Of a DNA stretch of 64,000 nucleotides, positions 45,100-56,946 are shown piece by piece. The position numbers were made by a program, and so were the translations under genes. Location: NCBI GenBank assembly GCA_944472135.2, contig OX235268.1:9864589-9928588 (forward strand), in the 5' to 3' direction. Position 1 is the first letter of the stretch. Each line of letters begins with the position of its first letter. The notes under the pieces are model-generated. The model did no database searches and had not been told where the DNA came from. It was given only the letters and a program-made list of their open reading frames with translations. Origin of the DNA: Trichobilharzia regenti. Taxonomy: Eukaryota > Platyhelminthes > Trematoda > Strigeidida > Schistosomatidae.

Positions 45100-48000
45100 T
45101 CATTCAGAAACTTCAGTTTGATGCATCTCCTTGTGCCAAAAAAAGTCTGTGTGAGGACATGGAACGTGCGCACTAAGTAGGAGATTGACAAAGCTGCCCA
45201 GATCACAAGCGAAGTGATAATATACGGAATTCAAATACTGGGGAAATGTGAAAGAAGATGGAACAGGAATGGACTAACCAAATTGTCAACGGGTGAGTCA
45301 GTGACCTACTCTGATCACCCAGAAAATAACGACACGCTCACCGTGGGCGTGGCTATCGTTGTTGTCACTAAAGGTAACGAAGGCGCTGATGCAATGGGAG
45401 GCGATCTCGCCCAAGATAATGACCGCCACATTCAACTCCAAAAGAAGGAAAGTGTCGATTATACAATGTTATGCATCCACAAACAATGCAGACCTCGAGA
45501 AGAAAGAAGAATTCTACAGACAACTACAGGCAACAATAGACGATATTCCAGCTGGCGACATTAAAATACTAATGGGATACATGAACGCCAAACTAGGACC
45601 AGACAACACAGGAAGGGAGTTCTTCATGGGTAGAGAAGCTCTCGGAGAAACGAATGGAAGTGGAGAACTCTTCGCCGACTTCTGCTCCTTCAATGAAATA
45701 GTGATTGGTGGCAGCGTATACAAACACAATGATATGCACAACCTTACATGTGTGTCACCAGATGGGCAAACCAAAAACCAAATTGACTTCATCTCAATCT
45801 CAAGGAAGTGGAGGCGCAGCCTACTGGACACAAAAGTAAGAAGAGGAGCAGACGTTGGCTCAGACTACTATCTCGTACAAGGGACAATCCAAATCAAATT
45901 AAAAGCTTTCAAGGAATGAGGAGCTGCAGATAGACCACAAGCTAAGTTCAACACTCAAAAACTGAAGGACCAGGCTTCAAAGGACATCTTCACTGTGAGG
46001 ATAAAGAACAAAGCCTAGGCACAAATCAACACTAGTGATGAGGTCGGCGTGGAAAACACGGGCACAATTTGATAACTCTGTTAAGTCGACCTGCATGGAA
46101 GTCCTGGGTATAAACAAATGACAGGACAAACAGTGGCTCACTACGGACACTTGGAAACTAATAGAGGAGAGAAGAACAGTGAAACAAAAGATTATCCAGT
46201 GCGCCGACGAGCAACAAAAACAGGAGTTGAATGCAAATTACAATACACTGAACAAAAGAGTAAAGAAGAGTGCCAGGGAACACAAAAGAAAATATTATGA
46301 AACCAAGGGAAGTGAAGCAGAACAAGCTGCAGGCAAAGGAGACCTCGACACACCTTACAAAACAACTAGGAACTTATCGAGCTAAAGTTCGACACAGGCT
46401 AAGCCAGTGAAGGATGACAATAGAAAGTCAATCACCAAAGAAGTGAAGCAAAGAAAGCACTGGGCTGAACACTTCAAAAGACTTCTAAATCGACCGGAAC
46501 CTACAACGCGCCCAGCAATACCAACGATGTTAGCAGAACTACCAGTGAACATCGATTTCCCGACGAAATAAGAAGTCCTGAATGTAATCAAGATGCTGGA
46601 AGCTGGAAAAGCAGCAGGACCAGATGGAATCCCAGCAGAAGCGTTGAAAATGGACCCAGCGACAACAATGGACTTGATGAGGCCATTTCTGGAGAAGGTG
46701 TAGAAGGAGGACAGAGCACCCGAGGATTAGACGAAAGGATACTCATTCAAACTGCCAAAGGAAGGAGACTTAAGTCAATGCAAAAACTGTCGCAGAATTA
46801 TGTTCCTGTCCATCCTAAGCAAAATACTAAGCCACATCATCCAGGGGGGAATGAAACAAGCCCTCAATGAAAAACTCCGACAGGAATAAGCTGGGTTCAG
46901 GAGAAAAAAGTGATGCAGTGATCAAATTGCTACACTACGGATCATCATTGAACAAAGCTTAGAATGGCAGTAACCTCTCCATCTCAACTTCATCGGCTTT
47001 GAAAAGGCCTTCGACAGCGTCGATTGAGTAGTCATTTGGCAACTACTACGCTACTATGGAGTGTCACCGACAATTATACATCTCATCCAACAGTTTTACG
47101 ACAATTCCGCATGTCAAGTAATCCACAACGGAAAACTTACGGAAGCCTTCAAAGTGAGGACAGGAGTGAGGCCAGGCTGTCTACTATCGTTGATGATCTT
47201 CCTGATTGCAGTAGATTGGATGATGCCACAGACAACAGGCAATGAGGAAACAGGCGTAAAATCGACTCACACAAAAAACTTGGAGGATCTGGACTTCACC
47301 GATGAAATATGTCTGATTTCCCACAAACTGGAAGATATGCAAGTGAAAAGCAACAAGCTGGCAGAAGAAGCATCAAAGATAGGACTTCAAGTGAACATAG
47401 ATAAAACAGAGGTGATGATGATTCCTGGCCAACACCAACAGCAACAACAACAGACGACAGTCAGCATAAATGGGAGGAACCTGAAAGAAACAGCCTCCTT
47501 CACCTACCTGGGAAGCATCGTCTCAACCACAGGCGGACGGAATTGACGAGGATATCAAAGCCAGAATTGGAAAAGCAAGACAAGCTTTCATTACTCTCAA
47601 ATCTGTGTGGAGGTCAACAGGACTCAGCATCAAAAATCAGATCCGGATTCTCAACTCTAATTTGAAGTCAGTGCTACTTGCTATACGGATCAGAGACTTG
47701 GCGCGTCATAGAGAGCATCTCAAACAAACTACAGACCGTCATTAACATTTTTCTTCACTCAATGCTCAAGATCCGATTGGCCGGCCAGAAAAAAACAGCA
47801 ACAGGGATTTCTGGGAGCGAACCAACCCAGCAGGAACCGATTGTGAAACAAATAGGCAAGAAGAAATGAAGGTGGATTGGCTGACCATACGCTGAGGAAA
47901 CCATCAAGTGACATCACTAGACAAGCCATTGCTCGAGTGGAACCCGAAAAAGAAGCGGCTAGTTTGTCGTCAGTGCAAGGGTGACATGGAGGAGGTCATG

Positions 48001-48136
48001 TGAAGAGGAGATGAAAGCATGTGGGTAGATTTGGAGCGGGGTGAAAAGATAAGCGGAAAACCGAACGCGTTGGAGACGCGCGGTTAAAGCCCTATGTTAC
48101 TCTAGGAAATAAAAGATATAATAATAATAATAATAC
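45100..48136 (+). mobile_element. RTE/SR2-like retrotransposon, near full length, decayed
   Basis: About 3.0 kb on the plus strand. The endonuclease domain starts near 45155 (TWNVRT) and continues ITSEVIIYGIQILGKCE..RWNRNG, then in the next frame IIQCYASTNNADLEKKE, MGYMNAKLGPDNTG, NLTCVSPDGQTKNQIDFI and GSDYYLVQG (45359-45919). RT follows from about 46560 (MLEAGKAAGPDGIPAEAL), with the FEKAFDSVD block near 47000, GVRPGCLLSLMIFLIAVDW, and LDFTDEICLISHKLEDMQ near 47285. The catalytic pair reads T-D-E in place of A-D-D there, so it is inactive. A YGSETWRVI block and eroded C-terminus follow, then an (AAT)n tail at 48117-48136. Many frameshifts and stops. Same family as 20549-22102. Confidence 0.95.
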
Positions 48137-49300
48137 AAAAGGACTCAATAATTAGAATCGAAAGCATATTTATGGTACCACCATAGCTTGAGGATATGTT
48201 TGTGAATTTTTCAACGTACAGGGATACATTAAATTGTAAGTGCTGTGATTTAACGTAGAATTGAGCCCGAAACGACATATCTGACGACATAGCTGAATAT
48301 TACGCCTTTCTCTTGATATCTGAAACATCAGTTCATAGAATAAATACACAAATTGTCTTTTATCAATCCATTTCAGGTTACATTTACCATCAGTTGGTAA
48401 GGTGAAGTAAACTCAGTAAGCACAGCTGACTGGGAGTTTCGCTTTGCTAAATTCGCATCCATGGAACTGACAAGTCGAGACGATTTCCGAATGTTACCAT
48501 GAAATACAAAAGTTTACCAATTTCCATCATCCATAACCTGGTCACCTCCTTTCAAAGTTATATTTGGACTACAACGCATTCAAAAATGCTAATGATTCGA
48601 TTTCATACCATATGTGAGACAGATAGATAGATGTCACAAAAATATACTGATAGAAACATGTTCATATATTTTGATCAGCTTCACTTATCATAGTTATATC
48701 CATTATGCTCATTAAGTCTTGATGTTTCTGATATATTTATTTCTGGTTTGCACTAATACTAATCGCTTGAACGAACTCCTGCTTTTGCTTGTTTCAGTTA
48801 CACTGAGTTATTCGTTTAACGTTTACGATAAAATCCTATTCTGAAAGGTGTGACTTCCATTCAAACTATATAAGATATACAAAATCTAATTTAACCTATA
48901 TCATTCTCTGTCTGAACTGAAGTATCGCAACTCTACAAAGATGAAATCATAAACAAATATTCACTCTGAGTAAAAACATCACAACTAATTGTGACCGAAA
49001 TTGCTTCGATGTATACTTTGGTTACTGCGAGATAGAGAACATGTGATATGTGAATAGGCCAACTTCAGTCAGTCTAAAGTAATTTGACAGCAAAGTCACT
49101 AATGGAAATTTCATTCAGACAAGTAGATTACTTGCTGGAACTGCATACAAATCCATCAAATATTTAGACGAGATGGCGTCAAACATTCGCAGGTTTATTT
49201 TCCAATTCTACAATTCGATTGCTTTTCTCTCGACAACAAGAAAACTGCTCCTCTTTGTTCAATCAATCATACCTGCGACTCAAATGACCATATTTAACAA
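48137..49300. other. Non-coding stretch, no feature recognised
   Basis: AT-rich sequence after the RTE tail. No open frame with protein-like composition. Confidence 0.4.
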
Positions 49301-49605
49301 TTATCTGGTAATGGTTATCACTTTCCTAAAAAATATGAAATAGTTCTGCAAATCAAGAATGAATAGTAGCCGGAGATGAAGAGTATAAGTAGGTGGTGTA
49401 CAAATTAGTGTAATTATCAAGGAAAGTAAGAACATAGAAGATGACCAGAAGGCAATGACTATGCCTGTATTACAAGTCACATGTGGCATGACGCACCTTG
49501 CAATTGGTATCGCATAAGATGTCTTTTGATATAAAGGAGGAATGCTCCCTCCGGCTTTTACATATGATTTGTGAATGTTCAGAAATGACAATCGCAAAGT
49601 TTTCT
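49301..49605 (-). CDS. Candidate 3' exon of a small membrane protein
   Basis: Minus-strand block open for about 100 codons behind the acceptor attgtgtctttccag. Reads TLRLSFLNIHKSYVKAGG, SIPPLYQKTSYAIPIARC, then a hydrophobic segment IVIAFWSSSMFLLSLIITLI followed by CTPPTYTLHLR, and ends at TAA (49303-49301). One membrane segment. A 50-nt intron (49606-49655) with a GC donor (AAG then gcaagt, the known strong GC-AG context) would join it in phase to 49656-49767. No family recognised. Confidence is limited because no homologous copy is available. Confidence 0.3.
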
Positions 49606-49655
49606 CTGGAAAGACACAATATACATTGAAATGTCTGTGTTGGTAGCTAACTTGC

Positions 49656-49767
49656 CTTCATTCCTTCTATCTTCAAGGACATCGTCATTGAGAGAATAAT
49701 CAATGAGATGAACATTAATATAAGTGATTATATATTGATTAGTACACTTCGAAAAAACTATGCTCAT
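49656..49767 (-). CDS. Candidate upstream exon of the small membrane protein
   Basis: Open block containing NVHLIDYSLNDDVLEDRRNE, ending in phase 1 at a possible GC donor. An ATG is at 49767, but the first residues (MSIVFSKCTNQYIITYI) are only weakly signal-like. Linked to 49301-49605 only through matching phase. Confidence 0.25.
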
Positions 49768-50529
49768 TCTTCAACATCTCAATATTCCATCAAGGATATT
49801 CGGGCAGAGTAATCAGCAACAGCGGGTAACAGTGACTGAGAACAACACAAATTGATTTGTGCAACCACATTTTTTACTGTACATACGACACGGAGAATCT
49901 TATTCGTTTAATCATATCAAAAGCTCGAGTTGCGTGTAATGTGTAAAACCTTTAAACTAAAGTCATAGAGTAACAAAGTATAGACAAGAAACGAGTTAGC
50001 TTCTTTGAGCTTGTAAAGTACATTTGTCTTAGATATAAATATATCTTCATGTCAAATCTAGTTGATCCTGTTTTATTCATATTTATGTACTGAATTGTGT
50101 CGTCAATTTCGTATGATTCACTCTGTTGAATTCCTATTGTGTTTAGTGTCAACTGACTTTTCTAAGGAAGCTAGAGAAGAGCATCACGGTGCACATCGAC
50201 GTGCACTGAGACGGACACTGCACCGTTCATATCGTACTACTGTTCTTGTGATAGTTAAAAATTTAACCGTTCTTCACCCCACAAGATCATATGTCTGCAA
50301 TGTCTCTTATCCTTTTATACTTATCAGGAAATTTCCACAATCAAGCCACAAGAAATGTTGCCTCGAAAGCTTTCTGGTAGCAGTCGAATCTCATGAAACG
50401 GTTTTACATTATTCATACAAAATCGGCCTTGCCAACAAAATTTCACAGTAAAGTTGCTCTGGCTGTCTACCTCTCAGATCTGACAAATTTTGCAGATAAA
50501 TTCACTGATTTGATTCTATTTCGCTAAAA
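49768..50529. other. Unassigned stretch with one plus-strand open frame
   Basis: The 129-codon frame at 50062-50451 contains a basic stretch (EAREEHHGAHRRALRRTLHR) starting after an acceptor-like ttttctaag at about 50166, but no matching donor or partner exon was found. Left unassigned. Confidence 0.3.
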
Positions 50530-50850
50530 ATTAAAACGAATCAAACTGAGTGTGTGGGGTGGGGTGGGGGAAATTGAAATGTCACAAGATAGTTGAAATA
50601 GGATACTTGTCATATATATATTTAATGGGTAAAATACTGTTTGTTAATAGATGTCGGTTTCATTTGCATACCACCACCACCGCCACTAACGACCACCGTC
50701 ACATCACATCAGGTCAACACATATATGCAAACCTAACTAACTGACTAATTAACTAACTACCTAATACAAACGAAACAAAGGGGGGAAAAGTGTGTGTGTT
50801 GGGCTTGGGGGTGGGGGTGGGCGTGATGATGTGTTTGGCTAGAGAGCGAG
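50530..50850 (+). repeat. Direct repeat with 60435-60720, copy 1
   Basis: Shares the order gtgtgtggggt, gaaattgaaatgtc, gaaataggatact.gtcat, gggtaaaat, ccaccgtcacat, gcaaacctaactaact, acaaacgaa.caaagggg, gtgtgttggg, gggcgtgat with the second copy. G-rich stretches here (50556-50570, 50801-50821) have four G runs each or nearly so. Confidence 0.7.
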
Positions 50851-50853
50851 AGG

Positions 50854-50860
50854 TATATAA
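50854..50860 (+). promoter_or_regulatory. TATA-like box before a short ATG exon
   Basis: tatataa in gaggtatataagcagtg, about 48 bp before an ATG (50908) that is followed after two codons by a donor-like gtgagc (50914). It resembles a core promoter plus a tiny first exon, but no transcript evidence exists. Confidence 0.3.
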
Positions 50861-51011
50861 GCAGTGCTGATTACATTCAAAGACCATTATAACAAAATTT
50901 ATCTAGAATGCAGGTGAGCGAGCGAGTGACATTTTTGGTGTAGACTTATTGTCCATTTTTATTCGCATCATCATCATCACCGTCATCAGGAGGAGGAGGA
51001 GCAGGAGGATG

Positions 51012-51373
51012 AAAACAACTCAGATAATGTGGAGTGAGTTCAACTGGTGGATATTGAAAATTATACAGCTAGTTGGCAAACTGCATGAATAATGACACCT
51101 TGGTGGATGGATAAAGCTAGTCCAGATTTTACTGACGTACGTGATATGAAAAATAACGGTTACAAGATGCAGGCAGCTTTTAGTGATTTGGATTTATGGA
51201 AAGGTGAATGCTACGCGATTCCAAGGAAGAGGTGCCAAGACATGGATGGATGGATGGATGGATAATACACTACCTTTGTTGTATTTCCCCAATTTCGTCA
51301 TTTCGAGACGCTGTTGTCAAAGTATGTGTATATAATGCAGGAAAATGAAGACACTAACAAGGACACCTTGCCA
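51012..51373 (+). repeat. Direct repeat with 53822-54126, copy 1
   Basis: Nearly identical to 53822-54126 except for a 50-60 bp segment missing there and (GGAT)n length differences. It includes the beginning of the candidate exon at 51341-51413. Confidence 0.9.
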
Positions 51374-51413
51374 ACGACGCCTGGTTATTACCACACCCGA
51401 CCTGACCGGAGAG
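51341..51413 (+). CDS. Candidate coding exon
   Basis: Open from the acceptor-like gtatataatgcag to a perfect donor (GAGAG then gtaagta): 24 codons plus one base reading ENEDTNKDTLPTTPGYYHTRP and DRR. An in-frame ATG-CAG sits directly before it, so it could also be a first exon starting at 51335. The tiny upstream ATG-CAG exon at 50908 would join it in phase. No continuation exon with matching phase was found downstream in this window. The duplicate at 53822-54126 destroys the frame. Family unknown. Confidence 0.3.
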
Positions 51414-52199
51414 GTAAGTAGTAAGTACCCTTTTCTCTGTCTTACATATTCTATTTAGTGGATGTAAAGACATATGACTTTGAAGATTTTGGTTGCTTGC
51501 ATCAAACAACAAGATCTAGATTTCTATTTATTTATTTATTTATTTGATGACTTCATAGCCCCAATTGCAAGTTGTTATCAATCTAATTAAATGCTTGCTA
51601 TTCATCATTTTCAGTCATTTGATTCCTCCTAACTGGCTGGCTGGCATTATTCATCTCCTCTCCTCTGCTCTGCTCTGCTTTGCTCTTGGAAAATCGACGA
51701 CAAGTGTATCCAGCCGACCAGTTACCAGTTGGAATAATTCTTACTTTACTTATATTTTGCATACTTGTTGTTACTTTGGATTAAAGTCAGCCAGCCCAGC
51801 CCAGCCAGCCGTCTGTCTCTCTCGTCTAACGAAGCTAGCTAGCTAGCTGCCTGCCTGCCAGTGATTATGAATCCCTGAATATTATTGACAAATTACTCAC
51901 TTGGTAAGTATTTGAAAATAATATTAATAATAATTTTTATAATAATAATAATAATTTACTTAAACGTGTGTCATATGTTAGTGGAACTCATCATCAACTT
52001 GTGGTGTATGAACATCTTTTAGCATTGTCAGTATTAACAGCAAATCATCTTATATTCAAGGATGCTGATGACTACATGGCATCGTCACTTAAGTAAAAGA
52101 CAGCGGACGATAGGTATAAGGGGATGGATATTTGTCAGTTGTTCGCGTATTCAATTCTCATTTTCAGGATATTATTATTATTATATTATATTATATTAT

Positions 52200-53035
52200 A
52201 AGTATCATTATTATTACTATTATTATTATTATTATCTCGTTTAATTCCTAGAGGAACACAAGACTACCGGTGTACATCTCCATTGCTTTGGTTTCTCTAC
52301 CAAAGTTTTCATCACCTGGCTCATCACCACGTCTGTCTGTCTGTCTGTCCACATGCTTTCATCATCTACCCGCATCGCCGGATCACCTCCTCCACTCCAT
52401 GTGTGTCAACCCCGCCCGCACTGACGACTAACTGACTTGCCGCTCGCTTCCCTTTCGGACGTATTTCACTGGAACCATGGCCTGGCTGGCGTTTAATGGA
52501 TGTCAATCACTTGATGATGGTTTGTTTTCTCAGAGTATAGCAAATCCACCAACTGGATTTCTTCCTGCCTACTTGTTGTTGTACAATTGCTTCCTGTTGG
52601 CTGGTTGGTCGGTTGGTTGGTTCATTGAGAGAGGTCCATTCCTGCCTGCCTCCCTGCCTCCCTCCCTCCCTCCCTGCCTCTTCGATTCCGTCCTTCTGTG
52701 GTTGAAATGATGCTTCTCAGTTGTATATGGATGCATATATGTTGTATATATCATCGGCGAAATGCAGGTCATCAAATTGTTTTTGGTATGGATCCGTTTG
52801 ATGCCTGTCTCTTCGTTGCTCGGCCTCATTGGAGATAGTAGGCAGCCAGCTAGCCAGCCTGCCTGCCTGCCTGCCTGCCTGCCTTTTCTTACTCCCGTCT
52901 TCTTCTTCTTCTTCGAAGGATTCTGTGAGTTTCCCTGTTGTGTGTGTGTGTGTGTGGATTATTTAACATGCAGCATTTTACTACAACTGGTTGGATGAGG
53001 ATTTGTACAATTGTTAGTTGACGGCACCCCTTCTT
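52200..53035 (-). mobile_element. RTE/SR2-like fragment broken up by microsatellites
   Basis: The plus-strand sequence matches the minus-strand RTE copy at 20571-21600 in the same order: ttcctagaggaacac, cacctccattgcttt-like, ccacatgctttcatc, gtatggcca-like with a tttctt block, gttgaaatgatgcttc, atatatcatcggcgaaat, tttgatgcctgt, gatagtaggcagcc, cttactcccgtctt, ctgtgagtttccc, catgcagcat, ggttggatgag, gacggcacccc. It is interrupted by expansions of (GTCT), (CCTC/CCTG), (TGCC), (TTC) and (TG) units not present in the intact copy. No frame survives. Confidence 0.75.
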
Positions 53036-53821
53036 ACACCTACACCTACACCTACACCTATAGCTAGCTGTCTTTACCTATAAAATTATCATGAGATGTA
53101 AGGTTAGTAAGCTAGCTAGCTAGCTAGCTTCATTCATGCCAATGAAGTAACGTTTTTATTTCTGTAGTTGTAATTAATTCTCCCGGAGTAGTAGTTAATG
53201 TCAATAAATAAATAAATAATAATTATATATTTCAATAGTTTACACACAATGATAAGTTCTGTTTGTTTGTTTGTTTCTTTGTGTGTTCGTTTTGGTAGTA
53301 TATTTTGAGCAAAACTACTACTGCCTGAGATCATCACACCAACTCGGTGTGTGTGTGTGTGTGTTTTATACTTCGACCAAAAGCCAATAAGAACTTAGCA
53401 TTGTGTGTAAACCGCCAGGGCTGGCTCGAACTCAGCCAGCACCGACCTTCTGGTTGGTTACAAGGCAAGCAAGCAAGCGTGCTACTGAAGTAAGTGGCCT
53501 GAATTAGCTAGGCTGACGAAACAACTGACTGTCCAATACTCCCCTCCCCCATATCCACCCAACTGGTTTTACAAGGCTTCTTCAGCTCGCTAACTCATAG
53601 ATAGATAGATAGATAGATCAAGGCTAATACTAATAAATAATAATAATAATAATAATAATTTTTCTTCTTCTTCAAATTAAAAAAAGTCATTATTTATCAT
53701 CATCTTTTAGGCAAAATTTAAAATTCACAATCAAAGGAGGGAGGAGGCAATGACAGAATGAATGAATGAATTAAGTGAGTGGTGATGAGAGAGAGAGAGC
53801 AGTGCTGCTGTAAAAGGGAAG

Positions 53822-54126
53822 AAAAACAATCAGATAACGTGGAGTGAGTTCAACTGGTAGATATTGAAAATTATACAGCTACTTGGCAAACTGCATGAAT
53901 AATGACGCCTTGGTGGATGGATAAAGCTAGTCCAGATTTTACTGACGTGATATGATTTATTGAAAGGTGAATGCTACGCGATTCCAAGAAAGAAGTGCCA
54001 AGACATGGATGGATGGATAATACACTACCTTTGTTGTATTTCCCCAATTTCGTCATTTCGAGACGCTGTTGTCAAAGTATGTGTATATAATATAAAAGGG
54101 AAGACACTAACAAGGACACCTTGCCA
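53822..54126 (+). repeat. Direct repeat with 51012-51373, copy 2
   Basis: About 300 bp, 2.8 kb from copy 1. Contains a decayed version of the candidate exon (frame lost after the segment encoding DTNKDTLP). Confidence 0.9.
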
Positions 54127-56747
54127 GTTTAACTAGTGTGTGAGTGAGTGAGTCCAGTGAATACTGAGAAATCGCTAATTGAGAGACAGCTGACGATATA
54201 TATCTTCATCATAATTTATAGCGTTTCGTGTCGTTTCCCTTTGAATGTTAACTGAATGTTAAACGAGTCAACTATGTGAATGATAATAATAATGCTAATA
54301 ATATAATAGGTAGTGCCTTGGCTTCTGGCTTTCAATGATTCGTTTATTATGAACCCTCTCACTCCATTCATATTGTAATCTGATACTTTACTTTTTGGCA
54401 GGTCAACGCTGGCAGTGAACATACCGCAATCGACTGATTTGTAGTAATGCTTTACTTCAATATTGAAATATAAAATTCTTCGAATAATTAAAACTGTCTT
54501 CTCTTTCTACAAACTAAATGAATTGTGTCAGGATATGGTATAGTTCATGAGAATTTGCAGGAATCTTTCTATAATGCGTTGGTTGAATAAATTAGTCGAT
54601 TTCTCCGCGATTTCTGAACTAATGTTGTTCCTCACAAATGTCTGAGCTTACATACCATAAGCATGGAGAGTGTTGAAACAATGCTAGCCAGTACTAAATG
54701 AGGCCCGGCTGGCTTAATACACTATGAAAAAAGAGAATGTGAGTATTCGCGGTGCTAAGTCCGGTTGTTTTTTAGTAATGCGAGTCAGTCAGTGCTGCAT
54801 CAGGGCCGAAAAGCAAAACGCCCAGTAGAAGATGATAGTGTGAGCTACTTGTGAAAATGCCCAGAGAGAGAGAGAAAAAAAAGTACAGACTGGTGATTAA
54901 GTGTTAAGTGGTGCCAGTGTTACTGCAGGAAGGAAATCCTCCTGCACTGAAGGCAAAGTGAAAGTACCATAGCTAAGACATAGACAGCACAGGCCTTACT
55001 TTCAAACGTCGATCTTCAAGAACTAATCTGATACAGGAATCAATGCTATGAAAGTTCATTCCGAATCATGTCGGCCTGTCTCTCTGACTGCCTTTCTGAA
55101 CCTGGAGTAGGCAGACACAGACACAGTCACGGTATTACACATATTCTCCAGGGTACTGTTTCTGTAAATCTATTCTGTTAGGTAGCGAGGCTTGTGGTGT
55201 TTTAGATTAGGGTTAATCTTAATATCAGGATTAGGGCTGAATCTAGGATAAGGAGTTCGAGTGGTGGCGGTGATGGTGATGGTGCATGACGACATCTAGA
55301 AGCGTCAGAAGCATACTGTCTTCAGTAGGTTTAATTTTACTTTGTAAGTGGTGGTGACTGAGAATGCGAATAGTGAGTGAATGAGTTGTGATTTTGTCGT
55401 GATAGGATAGGATCAATTAGGATAGGATAACTACCTGTAAACACTTGCATGGAAATGTGGATGAATGGATGAACTTCCCCTTTTGACGACTAGAAGACGA
55501 TCTTTCCACCAAGAAACTTCTCAGAATGTCGACTTGTACACTGTATGTAATTCAAAGATGACGTCAAGTTGTTCACTACATTGGCAGCAGACCAGCTACA
55601 GGAAGGAGAGTAGCTACCTTCAGCCGACGGAAATTGTCATTTCAAGTTAGCCACGTAGCCACATTACGTGTTGTAATGCGTCATAGAACTAACCAACTAA
55701 CTAACTAACCAGACAGACGGAGTACGTTGATTATGTCTCAATGTATATTCAACGTTGTGTAACTGAACTGGTCAAGTTGTGGTCGGTCGGCGACCTCCAT
55801 ACTCGCTTACATACTTCAATAGGTAGTCAGTCTTATAAGAAGTGAGTGAGTGAATGGATGAATGAATGAATGAATGAGTAGACAGTACAAGCGTTCACAC
55901 TGATTTGCATACCTACCTACCTACCTACCTACCTGGCTCATAAACAAAGCTCATTACGCCCATGCATATGGTTTACACTTGAGACTGATACGCTATGTGT
56001 GTGTGAGTGTGTGTGTCATGAGTAAGTTGTGTTAATAAAACACGCTACTGATATGCATGATTGAAGCAAGACGACAAGAAGTAGACGACAAGCAAGCAGG
56101 CAGGATGTGGTAGAGTCAGTCAGTCAGCCAAGTCTCATCATTAAACCGTATGTGAGAGAGTGAGTGAGTAAGTAAGTAAGTAAGTAATTCAATATCCACA
56201 TTCAATAGTAAGTGGATATGCAAATACTGCAGTTATTTATCTGATAAAGAAGATGTTGTGGTGGGAGTGGGGGTATGCCTTAGTACCACATGATTCAACG
56301 GCATATCAGATATCAGTACTAATAATAACAAAAATTGTTTCTCAGCTCATTCATTATCAAGTGATGAACAGTCAGTCTCTCTGTCCATTCGATGATCTTG
56401 TCCCTCCCTCCCTTCATATTATAACAACAGCAAATGAGTTGTGAAGTGTAGCCAGCCAGCCAGCCATCAACCCAACTAACCACAAGTGACTGACTACATT
56501 CACTTGTACTACAGACTTGGCGTTAATACCAGGACGCGTTAATACAGACAGACAGACGTGCAACTGGCTGAATGAAGCGACACTAAGAGGTGTCGAACAG
56601 TATACAATGATTATTGCTATTATCATTATTCAACTGGCTAAATCCTACCCAGTTTTCACAATGTGCTTGCTATCGCATAGAAACACAAGAGAAATCCTAC
56701 AAATGATGAAAGTAACCGATGTCTCAAAATAACACAGTGAGGAGTTT
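54127..56747. other. Microsatellite-rich stretch without a supported gene
   Basis: Small open frames (for example 55465-55650) lack domains and splice support. Simple repeats as listed for the zone. Confidence 0.5.
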
Positions 56748-56946
56748 AGTCTCTCTCTCTCTCTCTCTCTCCCCCCCCCCCCCCCCCACACACAACCACA
56801 CACACACAAAAACACTTATTAAAACATATAAAACCACCTCCACACACACACATTTTAACACCCCCCCCGGGGAGAAAAAAGAGGACGGGAAAAAAAAAAA
56901 AAAAAGGGGGGGAGGAGAGAAAACCAAAAAGGGGGGTTTTGGGGTG
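56748..56946. repeat. Homopolymer-rich patch, possible assembly artefact
   Basis: (CT)n followed by about 17 C, (CA)n, ccccccccgggg, about 17 A, then runs of G and A and ggggggttttgggg. The sudden series of long homopolymers of all four kinds is unlike any other part of the window and looks like low-quality consensus sequence. Open frames of poly-Pro/Lys type here are meaningless. Confidence 0.65.

Noticed and set aside
48241..48300. Possible fourth hammerhead-like motif (gagcccgaaacgac)
   Set aside because: Lacks the preceding box, the stem and the GTC; chance similarity.
50062..50451. 129-codon ORF with a basic His/Arg-rich stretch
   Set aside because: Acceptor-like site present but no donor, partner exon or recognisable domain; left as unassigned sequence.
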